From Galeopsis tetrahit (Eukaryota; Streptophyta; Magnoliopsida; Lamiales; Lamiaceae), in the NCBI GenBank assembly GCA_963675135.1, contig OY776125.1, positions 24,044,565 to 24,108,564 on the forward strand: a stretch of 64,000 nt of DNA, in the 5' to 3' direction. The notes beneath the pieces were generated by a model that was given only the letters and a program-made list of their open reading frames with translations, ran no database searches and had not been told where the DNA came from. Shown piece after piece: positions 1-9,589 of the stretch. Every line of letters begins with the position of its first letter. Position 1 is the first letter of the stretch. Made by a program: the position numbers and the translations under genes.

Positions 1-212
1 GAACACTTTTTGAATCAAGATACATTATTGCAGAAATCTCTCTATGCCTATCTTTGAAACCTACTTGAAACAAAAACAGTGAATACACTAACACATTGTC
101 TTTTCAGGAATATTGACCTTAGTCATGTCTTCTGAAGATATGTGTAATAGGTGTAGACAAGTCACTTTTGCATAGAATGTGTAGGTTTTGGCATCATCAA
201 AAAGGGGGAAAT
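1..212 (+). mobile_element. 3' internal end of a SIRE-like Copia element
   Basis: Only the last stretch of the internal region is in the window; the rest lies to the left. It ends in a polypurine tract (about 197-212, aaaaagggggaaat) directly before an LTR that starts TGTTGGGA. The same arrangement, with almost the same words before it (ggcatcatcaaaaaggggg here, ggcttcatcaaaaaggggg at 18034-18052), is found at the 3' LTR of the complete SIRE-like element further right, so both are the same broad type. No coding sequence is recognisable here. Confidence 0.75.
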
Positions 213-480
213 TGTTGGGAATAAAATGACATATGTTTTGATTAAATACCAAAACCCCCTGAGACATGCCTAAGTCAAGATGATTGTGTTCTAAGACTGT
301 TAGAACACATAGCACAAGGCTAGATGAGAAGCTGATATGTTAGGCAGCTCTTAGATGATTAGATGCACATTGTGAGGGGGAAGCTATGCTTTGGAGATGT
401 TCAAGATCAAGTCCCCTTAAGGCTCAAATTCTGGAACATACACTAAGGCCAAGAATACACTATTGAAAACCAAATGCCTT

Positions 481-892
481 GATCAGGAGAGTTGTCCAGA
501 GAGATTGTATCCATGCAAAAACAAGGTGGTAAAGCTCAAAAGGACAAGGTTACTCAAATGTTCTGATCAGGAGAGTTGTCCAGAGAGGTTAACTCTGTGA
601 GAAAACAAAAGCTCTAAAGCTAAGAGACCAAATATGCTGATCAGGAGAGTTGTCCCAGAAGAGTTGTCCCAGAAGAGTTGTCTCAGCAAGTTTGAACCAG
701 AACAAAGGTTCTAATGTTTGAAGGTCAACCATGCTAAAGAGTTAGAGACAACCATACCCTAAAGAACCTCAATACAACATGCTAAGATCACCTTGAAGTG
801 AAGCAAAGGGAAAGAGCCAAGTCATCTGAAGAAGAGCAAGCCAACTTTGCTGATAAGCAAAACTGCTGATAGTGATAAGGAGAGTTGTCCAT
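481..892 (+). repeat. Dispersed gagttgtcc motif array in LTR U3
   Basis: The phrase gatcaggagagttgtcc recurs at about 481, 564 and 639, followed by two degenerate gagttgtccc repeats at 653-690 and a related copy at 873-890 (gataaggagagttgtcc). Spacing is irregular (about 75-80 bp, then shorter), all upstream of the TATA box at 1131. This looks like multiplied U3 enhancer-type elements. Function is inference. Confidence 0.6.
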
Positions 893-1130
893 TTGATAAG
901 GAATGTTGTCCTATCATTGGATCAATCTTCAGAAGCCATGTCCAAGTCCTAACAAGAAGTCAAACATTGGGAAAAGTGCTGCAGAATGAAGACAAAGTCT
1001 TAACAGCCGTTTATTACCCAAATAAGGACATGTCACTATCAAGAATCTGTCTTCCAGTTTGAAGAACTCAAGGAAGACATTTATAGCAATTTGGGGCTGC
1101 CTCTCCAACGGGCAAATCCTCCATTTTGTC

Positions 1131-1138
1131 TATAAATA
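1131..1138 (+). promoter_or_regulatory. TATA box of the LTR promoter
   Basis: The word tataaata follows gtc and lies mid-LTR, the expected place for the retrotransposon core promoter. The second SIRE-like element has the equivalent ctataaata at 6762-6769 and 18901-18908. Confidence 0.55.
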
Positions 1139-2064
1139 CAAGAAGTGTGAAGACCATTTGAAAGCATCAATCCAACTGACCTCAACCTTGACAAGAATAT
1201 CCAACTATCCTACAAGTCAAAGTGCTTTCAAAGCTTTCAAAGACTATCTTAGTCTTCAAACACTTCTTCTAAGCTGAACTTACTGTATATCCATACAAAG
1301 CTTAGAGAGATATCCTAATCCTTATACACTGATCTTCATTGTAAAGGATATCTCATTAGTTGGAACCTTACTTCAACCTTTACCTCTTTCAAGTGAGAAA
1401 GTGAGAAGGTTGTAGTAGTAGAAGTGGTAGGAGCTGACTGTTGAGAGAAGAACAGTTCAGTTCTGAGTTGAGAAGAGGGTACTAGGACTCTAGACATCCT
1501 AGGGATCAATTCACCAAGGAGTGGTGTTCTTGATCAAGTGCACCTTGGCACTATAAAACAAGTTAATTCCAAGAGTGAAGGAATTATCCTGTTAAATCAG
1601 GGAAAGTGGATGTAGGAGCTTGAGTCTCTGAACCACTATAACCTCCTGTGTTGATTTGATTTACAAGTACTTACATTCATTCAACACTGCACACAAAACT
1701 GATATTTCAAAAGATACATATTCAAAGACTGTGCAAAACTGTATTGGACAAGTTCCCTGAAAACTGGACTGTATTGACAAAGTGATTTCAGAAACTTAAG
1801 GAGTCTAAACTTAAAGGGCCAACCACTATTCCGCACATATAACTCCCCTAGATAGTTATTCAACTAAGTACTCAATAGTACTTAGTAGTTTGATTATCTT
1901 AGAAGAGTTAATCATCTTCAGCAGAGTTGTCCAAGACAACCTAACTGAGCTCTGGTTTGATCAAAAGTTGAAAAGAATTGCATACAAGTGTATTCCCCCC
2001 CATACACTTGTTATATACTCCTTCAGGACCAACAGTGTATATTGTTGAGTGCTCGCATTTCGCT

Positions 2065-3967
2065 CTACTGTCGGCGAATAGACAGAGCAGTTCCAGAATG
2101 GGTGCCCCCAAGGGGACCTTCTATTACATCAAACTCCCCGCCCACAAAATCGACGTCGCCCGGAGGACCGTTCGGGATTGGGGGGAGTAGTTTTTGGCGA
2201 TTGATCTGTTGGCGCAGATCCTGGTCGCCCTCGCCGTCGACGCGGCGCTTCTTCCCACGGTTGTCGCCATGTCCACCCATGGGTTTGATAAACTCCGCGA
2301 GCTTGCCCTCGTTGTACAGCTTGTACATATTTTTCAACAGGTCACGACACCCGTTCGTGTGGTGGCCGATGGAATTGTGGTAGTTGCAATGTTTCTATCC
2401 AAATTACTCTCATTTGTATGCATCGCCTTCGCCGGATGGAGCATATTCCTTGCCCCGATTGCATCGAGAATTGCCCTTGGAGCAAGAACAAGGGTCTCCC
2501 TAAACTGAGTGATCTCTGGGGCCTCTTCAAAAGGCCTGAAATTGGATGGGCGAGCACTGTTTCCCTGTGTTACCGCCCTCTTTGGTTGGGAGGATTCCCC
2601 AGTTGTGGCATTCTTCTTAGGCCACGCTCTTTTGGCCGCCTCAGGCTGCTCGTTAGCCTTAGCGGTGTCCAAAATCTCTTCCATCTGTACGAGGTTTCCA
2701 GCCCTATTACAGAAATCCGCATAGGATATTGGGAAAAGAGTATGCATAGATTCCCAAATCTTGGAACCTATTCTCAGACCGGAGACGGCTGAAATCAGCT
2801 TGGTCTCATCATTTACGGGCTCCCCGTCCATTACCAACCTATCGAATCTCTCGATGAAGTCCTTCGATGACTCGGTTGGGCTTTGGCGGACGTTCGCCAA
2901 ACGTTGCTTGGATGCTGGGCGAGCAGCAATGGACCCGTAGTAGGTCAGAAATTGCTGCCCTAGCTCGACGAAAGAGCTTATGGATCCGGCCCCTAATGTT
3001 GTGTACCAACGATGAGCCCGATCTCCTAAAGTTAAGGAGAAGTTTCTGCATTGGGTAGCCTCTGTTGCCCCTATTGAGGCCATATAGTTCGAGTACTTTG
3101 ACAAGTGCACCCTTGGGTCGGACATGCCATCGTACGCCTTCATAGCAGGCATCTGAATCTTTCTCTGAATGGGGGCGGTGAGGATCATGATGTTTAGGGG
3201 CGAGGTGGGCAGAGTGACCGCCGGGACGTTGCCTTGTTTTGATGCGGCCACCTCTGCTCGCAAATTTTGAACCTCCAGTTTCAACTGCTTCTGGATTTTA
3301 GCAAATTGTGCGATCTGCCCTTCCTCGGTAGTTTGTGGTCGAGGCACATCATGTTCGTCATGATGGCTTCGGTGCGATGAGGCCGGCCGATCAGATCGGT
3401 TCCGGTGTGATCGCTCAGGAGAGTGATGGATAGATCTCTCGGGTCGATAACTGTGATAGCTCTTCCCTGGTGCTCGCTTATCCCCCACGCGATCTAAGGC
3501 GGAGACTCTATCTCCCTGTCCTCTTTTTTGGTGATTGCCCTTGCCTAGGCGACCACCCAAGTCAAAGTTTAATGGGCGAGGAGCTCTACCATCCTTGAAG
3601 CGCACCCTGTCAAAGACTGAATTCCGCGATTCTCCCATGTGAGAGTGGTCGCGGGCCTTTTCTTTTCCTTCTCGGTGGGGACGGACCGAGAACGAGTGAT
3701 ACGAGTGCTCGACCTCGTCGCACTTGCTGGCATCAGCCCTTGCCTTTCGAGCCTTTTCAAAAGCCAGGTCCTTTGCCTTCTCTAGTTCCATGACTTCATT
3801 CTTCCTCCTCTTTCATTGAGGAAGTCAGTGATGTCTCGTAGATTCTGTGGATCATTTAAAATTTCCTGGAGATTTATGTTCACGTTTGGATTGGCCGGAG
3901 CCGGTGGAGGGGGTTCGTTCCCTCCAGGCGACGGAACTCCATCACGTCCAGAGTGATGATATGCCAT
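2065..3967 (-). pseudogene. Gypsy gag, frameshifted
   Basis: Encodes a retrotransposon capsid polyprotein. The N-terminal part (3967-3782) is Pro/Gly-rich and begins MAYHHSGRDG; it then ends in a stop, while the next segment (3791-2334, 485 residues) continues one frame away, so a frameshift lies near 3790. The middle is an Arg/Ser/His-rich linker followed by the conserved capsid core, with landmarks MPAMKAYDG, DPRVHLSKY, RAHRWYTTL, QQFLTYYG and KDFIERFDRL. A second frameshift near 2335 separates this from the C-terminal piece (2337-2065; NMYKLYNEGKLAEFIK). The gene runs into the SIRE-like LTR boundary at 2034, so protease and polymerase are absent here. At least two frameshifts make it non-functional. 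Confidence 0.8.
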
Positions 3968-4293
3968 TTGTAGTGATTCTGGGATCGGTTACAAAGATAA
4001 GAAAAGACCTGTTCTAGACTATGAAGATTTTAAACACAAGATCCGAGTTCTTACGCAGAAGAACGTGCTAAAACTACGGATTTGTGAAAAATAACCACAA
4101 AAAGTGCTAGAAACAGAAAATCAGGGAGATCAAACTCCAAAATATGCCTAAATATTAAAAATATTCAAAAACGTAAGAAATATGTAAACGATGTTCTAAA
4201 AGGTATTTCTACCGATTAAAACCTGAAATAAAGAGTTTTCGAGCCGATCGTTCGATGATCGGTTGAAATTTTGAAGATGAACACGCAAAAGGA

Positions 4294-4311
4294 CCCCTCC
4301 TTCTAGCGCCA
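4294..4311 (-). other. Primer binding site of the Gypsy element
   Basis: Read on minus, tggcgctagaaggagggg starts two bases inside the LTR boundary, the normal place for a tRNA primer site. TGGCGC-type starts are common at Gypsy primer sites; I do not assign the tRNA. Confidence 0.6.
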
Positions 4312-4313
4312 AA

Positions 4314-5011
4314 TGTTGTAGGTGCTTTTGTAGATTGATTCAGATGTGGACTATTCGTTAGCACTATACAAACATATATGATTAACGGGGTTTATTACGT
4401 GTTTAAAAGGGGTTAGTATGATGATCTTGATGATCTTAAAGATGAACAGTAAGAACACCGGATGTAGCTTCGTTGAGAAGCTAAAACTTTGAGCTTAGGA
4501 GAGTTTATTGCTTAGGGTTTGATAGGAAATTGTAACTTATCTTACAAATGAGCCATTCTTAGGCATTATATACTAGTTTCTTGGGCTGCCCGGCCTTTAC
4601 ACGTGGCACACCCTTAGTAGACCTGCTTTTCTGCCCGAAAAGGTGATGGGACGACGCATTTAATGCTAAACCGCCTCTACTGGTCGTCCTCGCCGAGATG
4701 CCGAGGAGCTGGGCCACGGTGGTCGCCGGAGGTCCTGGTCGTCCGGTCATCTTCATGGATGGTGGTCGCCCTGAACGTGCCGACCACGCTCTGTGCTTTC
4801 TCCCAAGGCTCTAAACACTTGTCTTTCTAACCTAGCTAAACAGGTGCTCGCTAACATCTTTGGGCGAGCACTCTTAATTACATTATTTACATTAAATACA
4901 TTACATTATTGACTAGTCGTCGCACGACTTGGTTGACTGGTCGTCGCCACGCGAGCTGGTGACTAGGATTGACCAGTCAAAGATTGACTTCTTTGACTAG
5001 GTGTAACAACA
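4314..5011 (-). repeat. 5' LTR of the minus-strand Gypsy element
   Basis: Runs TGTTGTAGG ... TAACAACA on plus, with inverted TGTTGT/ACAACA ends, 698 bp. It abuts the primer site and gag leader. On minus there is a TATA-like word (tatataatgcc, near 4561-4573) close to the internal end, consistent with minus transcription. The outer end (U3) has six TTGAC W-box cores in 4909-4997. I considered and dropped a reading in which this LTR extends to 22824. Confidence 0.6.
4909..4997. promoter_or_regulatory. W-box core cluster in Gypsy U3
   Basis: TTGAC (or its complement GTCAA) occurs at 4909, 4933, 4969, 4976, 4984 and 4993, six cores in 89 bp. WRKY transcription factors bind W-boxes with this core; several here are in the fuller context TTGACT or TTGACC. 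The position in U3, upstream of the TATA-like word for minus transcription, fits an inducible LTR promoter. Activity is inference. Confidence 0.45.
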
Positions 5012-5148
5012 AGATTAGGTTTCAGATGTGTGAGGATGTTTGAGAAGCTGGAACTTGCTGTCTGGAAGGCTTTAAGAAGGGTGAGATTGAGATGTGATGG
5101 GAGATTCTTAGTTGTTTGGTAGTGTGGAGGAAGATTGGGGTTTGGTTA

Positions 5149-5662
5149 TGTTATGTGGGTCAAGGAGTCAACAAGTCAAATGTTGACCGGTCAAATAGTC
5201 AGCGACGAATAGTCAAAGTCTTCAATCCTAGTCAGCAATGACGAGGACGAACAACCAATGAGAGACGAGTAAATAAAGTCTTCAAAGAAGGGTCAACAAG
5301 TCAAGCAAATCCACTTGGTAGCGCGAAGAAACAAAGATATTATATTGGCGAGCAATATATTTATGGTCGCCTAAAGAAGAGTGATTAGAAGTATTATTAA
5401 GGTAATTTGTATTATTAAGGTAAGATGGTCGGCAGAGATAAAGATGACGATCAATGTCATGTTCGCGAAGAAAAAACTTTGAAGACCCAAGATTATAGTT
5501 ATATTGAGAAGATCCAACACTAGTTGTTCGCCCAATGGCCAAGCCAAGACGAGGACGACCAAAAGTCAGTATTAACGAGCAACAACGAGCAACGAACCAT
5601 GGATTTCATCTTTGGAGCGTTGACAAGTCAAAGGCGGTATAATTGGGGTGTTCGGCGATGAG
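5149..5662 (+). repeat. Probable solo LTR, left part
   Basis: Begins TGTTATGTGGG at 5149. The matching right part ends in ATACAACA at 22824 once the hAT insertion is removed. Preceding bases ggtta and following bases ggttc match in four of five positions, as for an LTR target duplication. The total LTR would be about 905 bp. It is rich in GTCAA/TTGAC cores (5167, 5175, 5183, 5190, 5212, 5292, 5300, 5620, 5627). No internal retrotransposon sequence adjoins it. The boundaries were inferred by eye and a second LTR was not available for comparison. Confidence 0.45.
5655..5662. repeat. hAT target-site duplication, left copy
   Basis: The 8-bp word gcgatgag lies directly before the terminal repeat of the hAT element and recurs at 22426-22433 directly after it. 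Eight base pairs is the hallmark hAT duplication length. Confidence 0.9.
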
Positions 5663-5758
5663 CAGGGGCGGACCCAGGATGAATCACTGGGGGTGGGGGA
5701 GGGGGGGGCAACAGCAAAACATAAAATTTTCTAAATATAACATTAAACTTACAACTGA

Positions 5759-5912
5759 TTAAAATTTAGAACGTCTTTCTTTCATGTCACGAAAATCATC
5801 TATAAGAGAATCTATGTTGAACCTCTTCGCAATCTCCTTTTCAATATACACCAACAAACAGTCAGTAAGAAATTCATCTTCCATCCTGTTGCGGAGCGTA
5901 GTCTTGACTATT
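5759..5912 (-). pseudogene. hAT transposase, C-terminal fragment
   Basis: Continues the transposase interrupted at the Copia insertion. It begins with the end of the hAT dimerisation domain (TLRNRMEDEFLTDCLLVYI) and runs to a stop at 5759-5761 after MKERRSKF. The other side of the break (19567 upwards) ends in TATTERSFSAM, the canonical lead-in to this segment, so the two pieces join across the insertion point at the shared ctat. Together they show a single ancestral gene rather than two elements. Confidence 0.88.
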
Positions 5913-7438
5913 TGTTGGGATATGAATCCTTGAAACAATGTTCTCATTGATGATTGTATATTTTGATGGCCAAAAGCAACTTAAAGTTAATAATATATGT
6001 GGTTCTAAGTCATCTTAACTAAGTCATCTGAAAACAAGATTACTGATCTTAACTGAGTCATCTGAAATAAGTTTACTGATCTTATTAAGAAATATTGAAA
6101 ATAAGATTACTGATCTTAATGGAATCTGAGAATAAGAATATTGATTTTAAAGAGATATTTGAAATCTAAGTTACTGATCTTATATGAGTTTACTGATCTT
6201 ATATGATTACTGATCTTATTGTGTTTACTGATCTAATATAAGAACTGTTAGGAACTAAGCAGATGTTTTGTATTGTATAGACAGCTTATAGTATAGGACT
6301 TTGAAATACTCATCTGTATATAGTTCAGTTGATGTATAGATAGGTTTTATATATAAAGTTGTATTCTATTGTATTCAGCATTGTAATAGTTTAGAACAGT
6401 AAAATAGAACACTAGATTAGAAGAAGATCAGAAGACTATGAAGACTCAGAAGACTACTTCAGAATAAGAAGACTTCAAAGAAGAGTTGAAGAGAAGCTTA
6501 GAAGAATTCTGGAGAAGTACAGAACAGTTTTAAGTTACTGTGCTGACTGGCTCAGAACAGTAAAAATCAGAACAGTAAGTTACTGTGCCGATTTGGTGAA
6601 TTTGAAGAGTAAGTTTGGAAAACTTATTTAAAGAGTAACTGAAGATATATTGAAGATATGCTGACTTGGAATAAGAAGGAAGTTACAAAGTCGGTTACAA
6701 GAAGAAGTTACAAAAACAGTTTTAGAGTTAGTTCACAAACTGCTAACTGTCATACTAAGTTCTATAAATACTGTATGATCTCCTACTTGAAGAGACTACT
6801 ACTAAGACTACTGAAAGACTGCTACTACTGAACAATTACTGATCTTAGAGAATTCAAGAGCAAGTCTACAATCAAGAACTCACAGAGTTAAGGAAATCGA
6901 AGCAAGGAGAAGCCACTGAATCGAAGAGAAGAAATCAAAGGCTACTCAAAGAGAAGTTTTACTTTTCAGTTTAAGTTTGTGTTTTTGTAAACAAGTGTGC
7001 TAGTTACTTGTAGAATTACTAGTAGATCGAAGATACACTTGGAAGTGTAATCGACAAGATCAAAGTCTTAATCTTGGGACTTTAAGCCACAAGAAACTCA
7101 AGGAAGAGTTAATAAAACATCACAACTGGGATTGTGAGAGTGGATGTAGACTTATTGGTCGAACCACTATAAAATTCTGTGTTCTTTATTTTCTGTTTGA
7201 TATTTGTTTGATATTTGTTTAAAAAAGAACAGTAGAATTTATTAAGTAAAGATCTGTATAAAAGTTGAGTATAAAACTAAAACTGAAAGTACTGATCTGA
7301 TTCAGTAAGAACAGTACTATTCAGAACACTATTCCGCATTATAAACTCTGATATTTTGAAAGATTTTTGAAAGTCTATTCACCCCTCCCCTCTAGACTTT
7401 CTTAGCTTACTCAATCTTAACTCAACTTGGGACCAACA
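5913..7438 (+). repeat. 5' LTR of SIRE-like element
   Basis: TGTTGG ... CCAACA, 1526 bp, near-identical to 18057-19566. U3 contains repeated tactgatctta words between 6040 and 6240. A TATA box (ctataaata) lies at 6762-6769. Relative to the 3' LTR it has an 11-bp insertion near 7358 and differs around 6565-6595. Confidence 0.93.
6762..6769 (+). promoter_or_regulatory. TATA box of the 5' LTR
   Basis: ctataaata after aagtt, about 680 bp before the LTR end, is the only strong TATA word in this LTR in the element's orientation and is conserved in the 3' LTR at 18901-18908. Confidence 0.55.
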
Positions 7439-7440
7439 AG

Positions 7441-7452
7441 TGGTATCAGAGC
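7441..7452 (+). other. Primer binding site (initiator tRNA-Met type)
   Basis: tggtatcagagc, two bases after the LTR end at 7438, is the standard plant Copia primer site complementary to the 3' end of initiator methionine tRNA. Confidence 0.92.
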
Positions 7453-7600
7453 AGTAGTTCTTTGGACTGCTGTTTCTTGATAACCTTGTAGATCTTGAGG
7501 GAAATCTCACTGATCTTGCTACTATTTCTTGATATCTGTCACTATCTGAATACTTGAAAAATTATCTGCTATACTACTGATCCTATTTGTCTAATCAAAC

Positions 7601-9589
7601 ATGGATGACACTAATGTGAACAAACTTCCCATGTTCAAGATTGCAGATTATGACTACTGGAAGTTTAGGATGGAGGCCATCTTTAGCTCAACACATGATC
7701 TGATGGTGTCTGTGGTGACTGAAGGACCAATTGTCACCATGGTGGAAAACACTGCTGTTCTGGATGCTACTAAACCAGTTGGAGCACTGGTCCCTAAACC
7801 AAGGTCAGAACTGACTTCTGAAGAAATGAGACAAAACAATTTGGATAGTCTTGCTAAGAATTATATTTTACACACCTTGCCAAATGAGTATCTTGGTAAA
7901 GTGTTAAAATGTAAGACTGCAAAGTAAATGTGGGACAAATCGGCTATTCTTTGTGAAGGTACTACACTGATCAAAGAAAGCAAATTATCCACAGCTGTCC
8001 AAAGGTTTGAAACATTTAAGATGAAGCCAGGTGAATCAATTGATGAATTGGATACTCGATTTACCAAAATCATGAATGATCTTGATGTGTTAGGAAAGAC
8101 TTATACTGAAAGAGAAGTTAACTTGAGAATCTTGAAAGCTTTGGATGAAAGGTGGAAAATGGTCAAGATGATCATTAAAACCACACAAGACATTGATTCT
8201 TGGCCAGCAGAAACTATGTTCCAAACCCTTAAGGCACATGAGTTTGAGTTAGATGAAGAAGATCCTATTACTGTGATTCATAAAGATAAGGATGCCTCTA
8301 AGGACATAACTTTTAAAGCCTCTACCTCTAAGGGGTCTAGATCATCTAAGACTAAGGCCTCAAGCATAAAAGATGAACTAGATAGTTCTGATCTTAGTCT
8401 GAAAGATCAGATGAGCCTTATGATCAAAAGATTTGATAGACTAAATAAGAGGTATGGTAGATACAAGAGATTCTATAAGGAAACCAAGGGTTCTAGTAAC
8501 AGGGACTCTTCTGTGAACAGAAGGGATCAAAACTCTTCTGAAAGAAGGGATGAGATCTCTAATGAGAACAGGAGAGATAGGAACTCATCTGATAAGAGGG
8601 ATAGAAAGTATTCTGATAAGAAAGACAGGAAGTCAATTGACAAGCATGACAGGAACCGAAATCATTCACCTCCTAAGAGAACTTCTAACAATCCTGTTTG
8701 CTATAATTGTGATAAGCCAGGTCATTATGCTTATGAATGTCCTGATCTGAGTTCTGAAGATAGAGAAGAAAGGAAAGCCAGAATAGATCGAAAATATGCC
8801 AAGGGTAAGAAGGCAATGATGGCATACAATGATTCTGATTCGAAATCAGAAGAGTTGCCATCATCTTCATCTGAATACCCCTCTAGCAATGAAGATGGAG
8901 CCTTCATAGCAGATGATGGACTGGTAATGATGGCCAAAATAAATGATGAGGTATCATCTGCTAACTCTTTTCAATCTTGTAAAAATTCTGACACTGATGA
9001 AAGTGATGCTGCTGATAGCAGTGTAAGAAGTAGTCTTCATCATTCCCAAGGAGTGACTGAAGAAGACCTTCTACAAGCTAACAAAGCATTCATTGAAATT
9101 AGTGATGAGAATATCTCTTTAAAGCAAGAAATCATTAATCTGAAAGAAGCTCAGTTAAAAGTGGATCCTAATATAGTTGTCATAAATGCAAGGCTATTAG
9201 AAGAGTTGTCCCAACTCCAAGAAAAGTATGCATCCATTGACAAACTATATCAGGGTATGCTTAAAACTCAAGCCAAAGAGACTAATGAATTCAACGAATT
9301 AAAGATTAAATGTGAAAAACTTGAAGAGCGCAATAGATTCTTAGAATCTGAAGTAGTGAGCCTAGATCGAAAGCTATCTGGGATGATTAACTCTACTAAG
9401 ATTAATCAAACTATCTCAGACAGATATAGAGCTCCAAATGATAAAAGTGGGATAGGTACTAATCTGCCTAGTTCCTCTACTTCAGAATTTAAGAACACTA
9501 ATGGAGCTAGTTCAAGTTCTTTGCAACTAGATAAAGGAAAAGAACCTATGATTTATGATGATGATCCAAAAACTCAAAGTACAGTCTAA
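7601..9589 (+). pseudogene. SIRE-like gag, one in-frame stop
   Basis: Capsid polyprotein starting at the first ATG after the primer site (MDDTNVNKLPMFK). Residues 1-108 are separated from the rest by TAA at 7925-7927, yet the frame continues unchanged (MWDKSAILCEG next), so this is a nonsense change rather than a real terminus. The UBN2-type capsid region covers roughly residues 30-215. A Ser/Arg/Asp-rich basic linker precedes a CCHC zinc knuckle at 8699-8740 ([14 protein letters not shown]), which binds RNA. A coiled-coil-like stretch follows to about residue 620 and the frame ends at 9589. In intact relatives gag and pol are joined; here the frame changes close to 9570. Confidence 0.85.

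Larger units (their letters stand above)
213..2034 (+). repeat. 3' LTR of SIRE-like Copia element
   Basis: Starts TGTTGG and ends CCAACA, perfect 6-bp inverted ends, immediately after a polypurine tract. It is 1822 bp long. A TATA box (tataaata, 1131-1138) marks the likely start of R. The 5' partner is outside the window, so the target duplication cannot be tested; the five bases after the LTR are gtgta. The sequence to the right is the interior of a minus-strand Gypsy element, so this element landed inside that one. Confidence 0.75.
2035..4313 (-). mobile_element. Ty3/Gypsy (Tat-like) internal fragment
   Basis: A minus-strand Gypsy element reads from its LTR at 4314-5011 leftwards through primer site, short leader and gag, then is cut by the SIRE-like LTR at 2034. 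Its pol region is not in the window. GC content and codon use are visibly higher than in the neighbouring Copia elements. The Tat assignment rests on the appearance of gag and is moderate. Confidence 0.7.

Noticed and set aside
481..892. CRISPR-like spaced repeats
   Set aside because: Plant genome, irregular spacing, degenerate units inside an LTR; this is a multiplied LTR motif.
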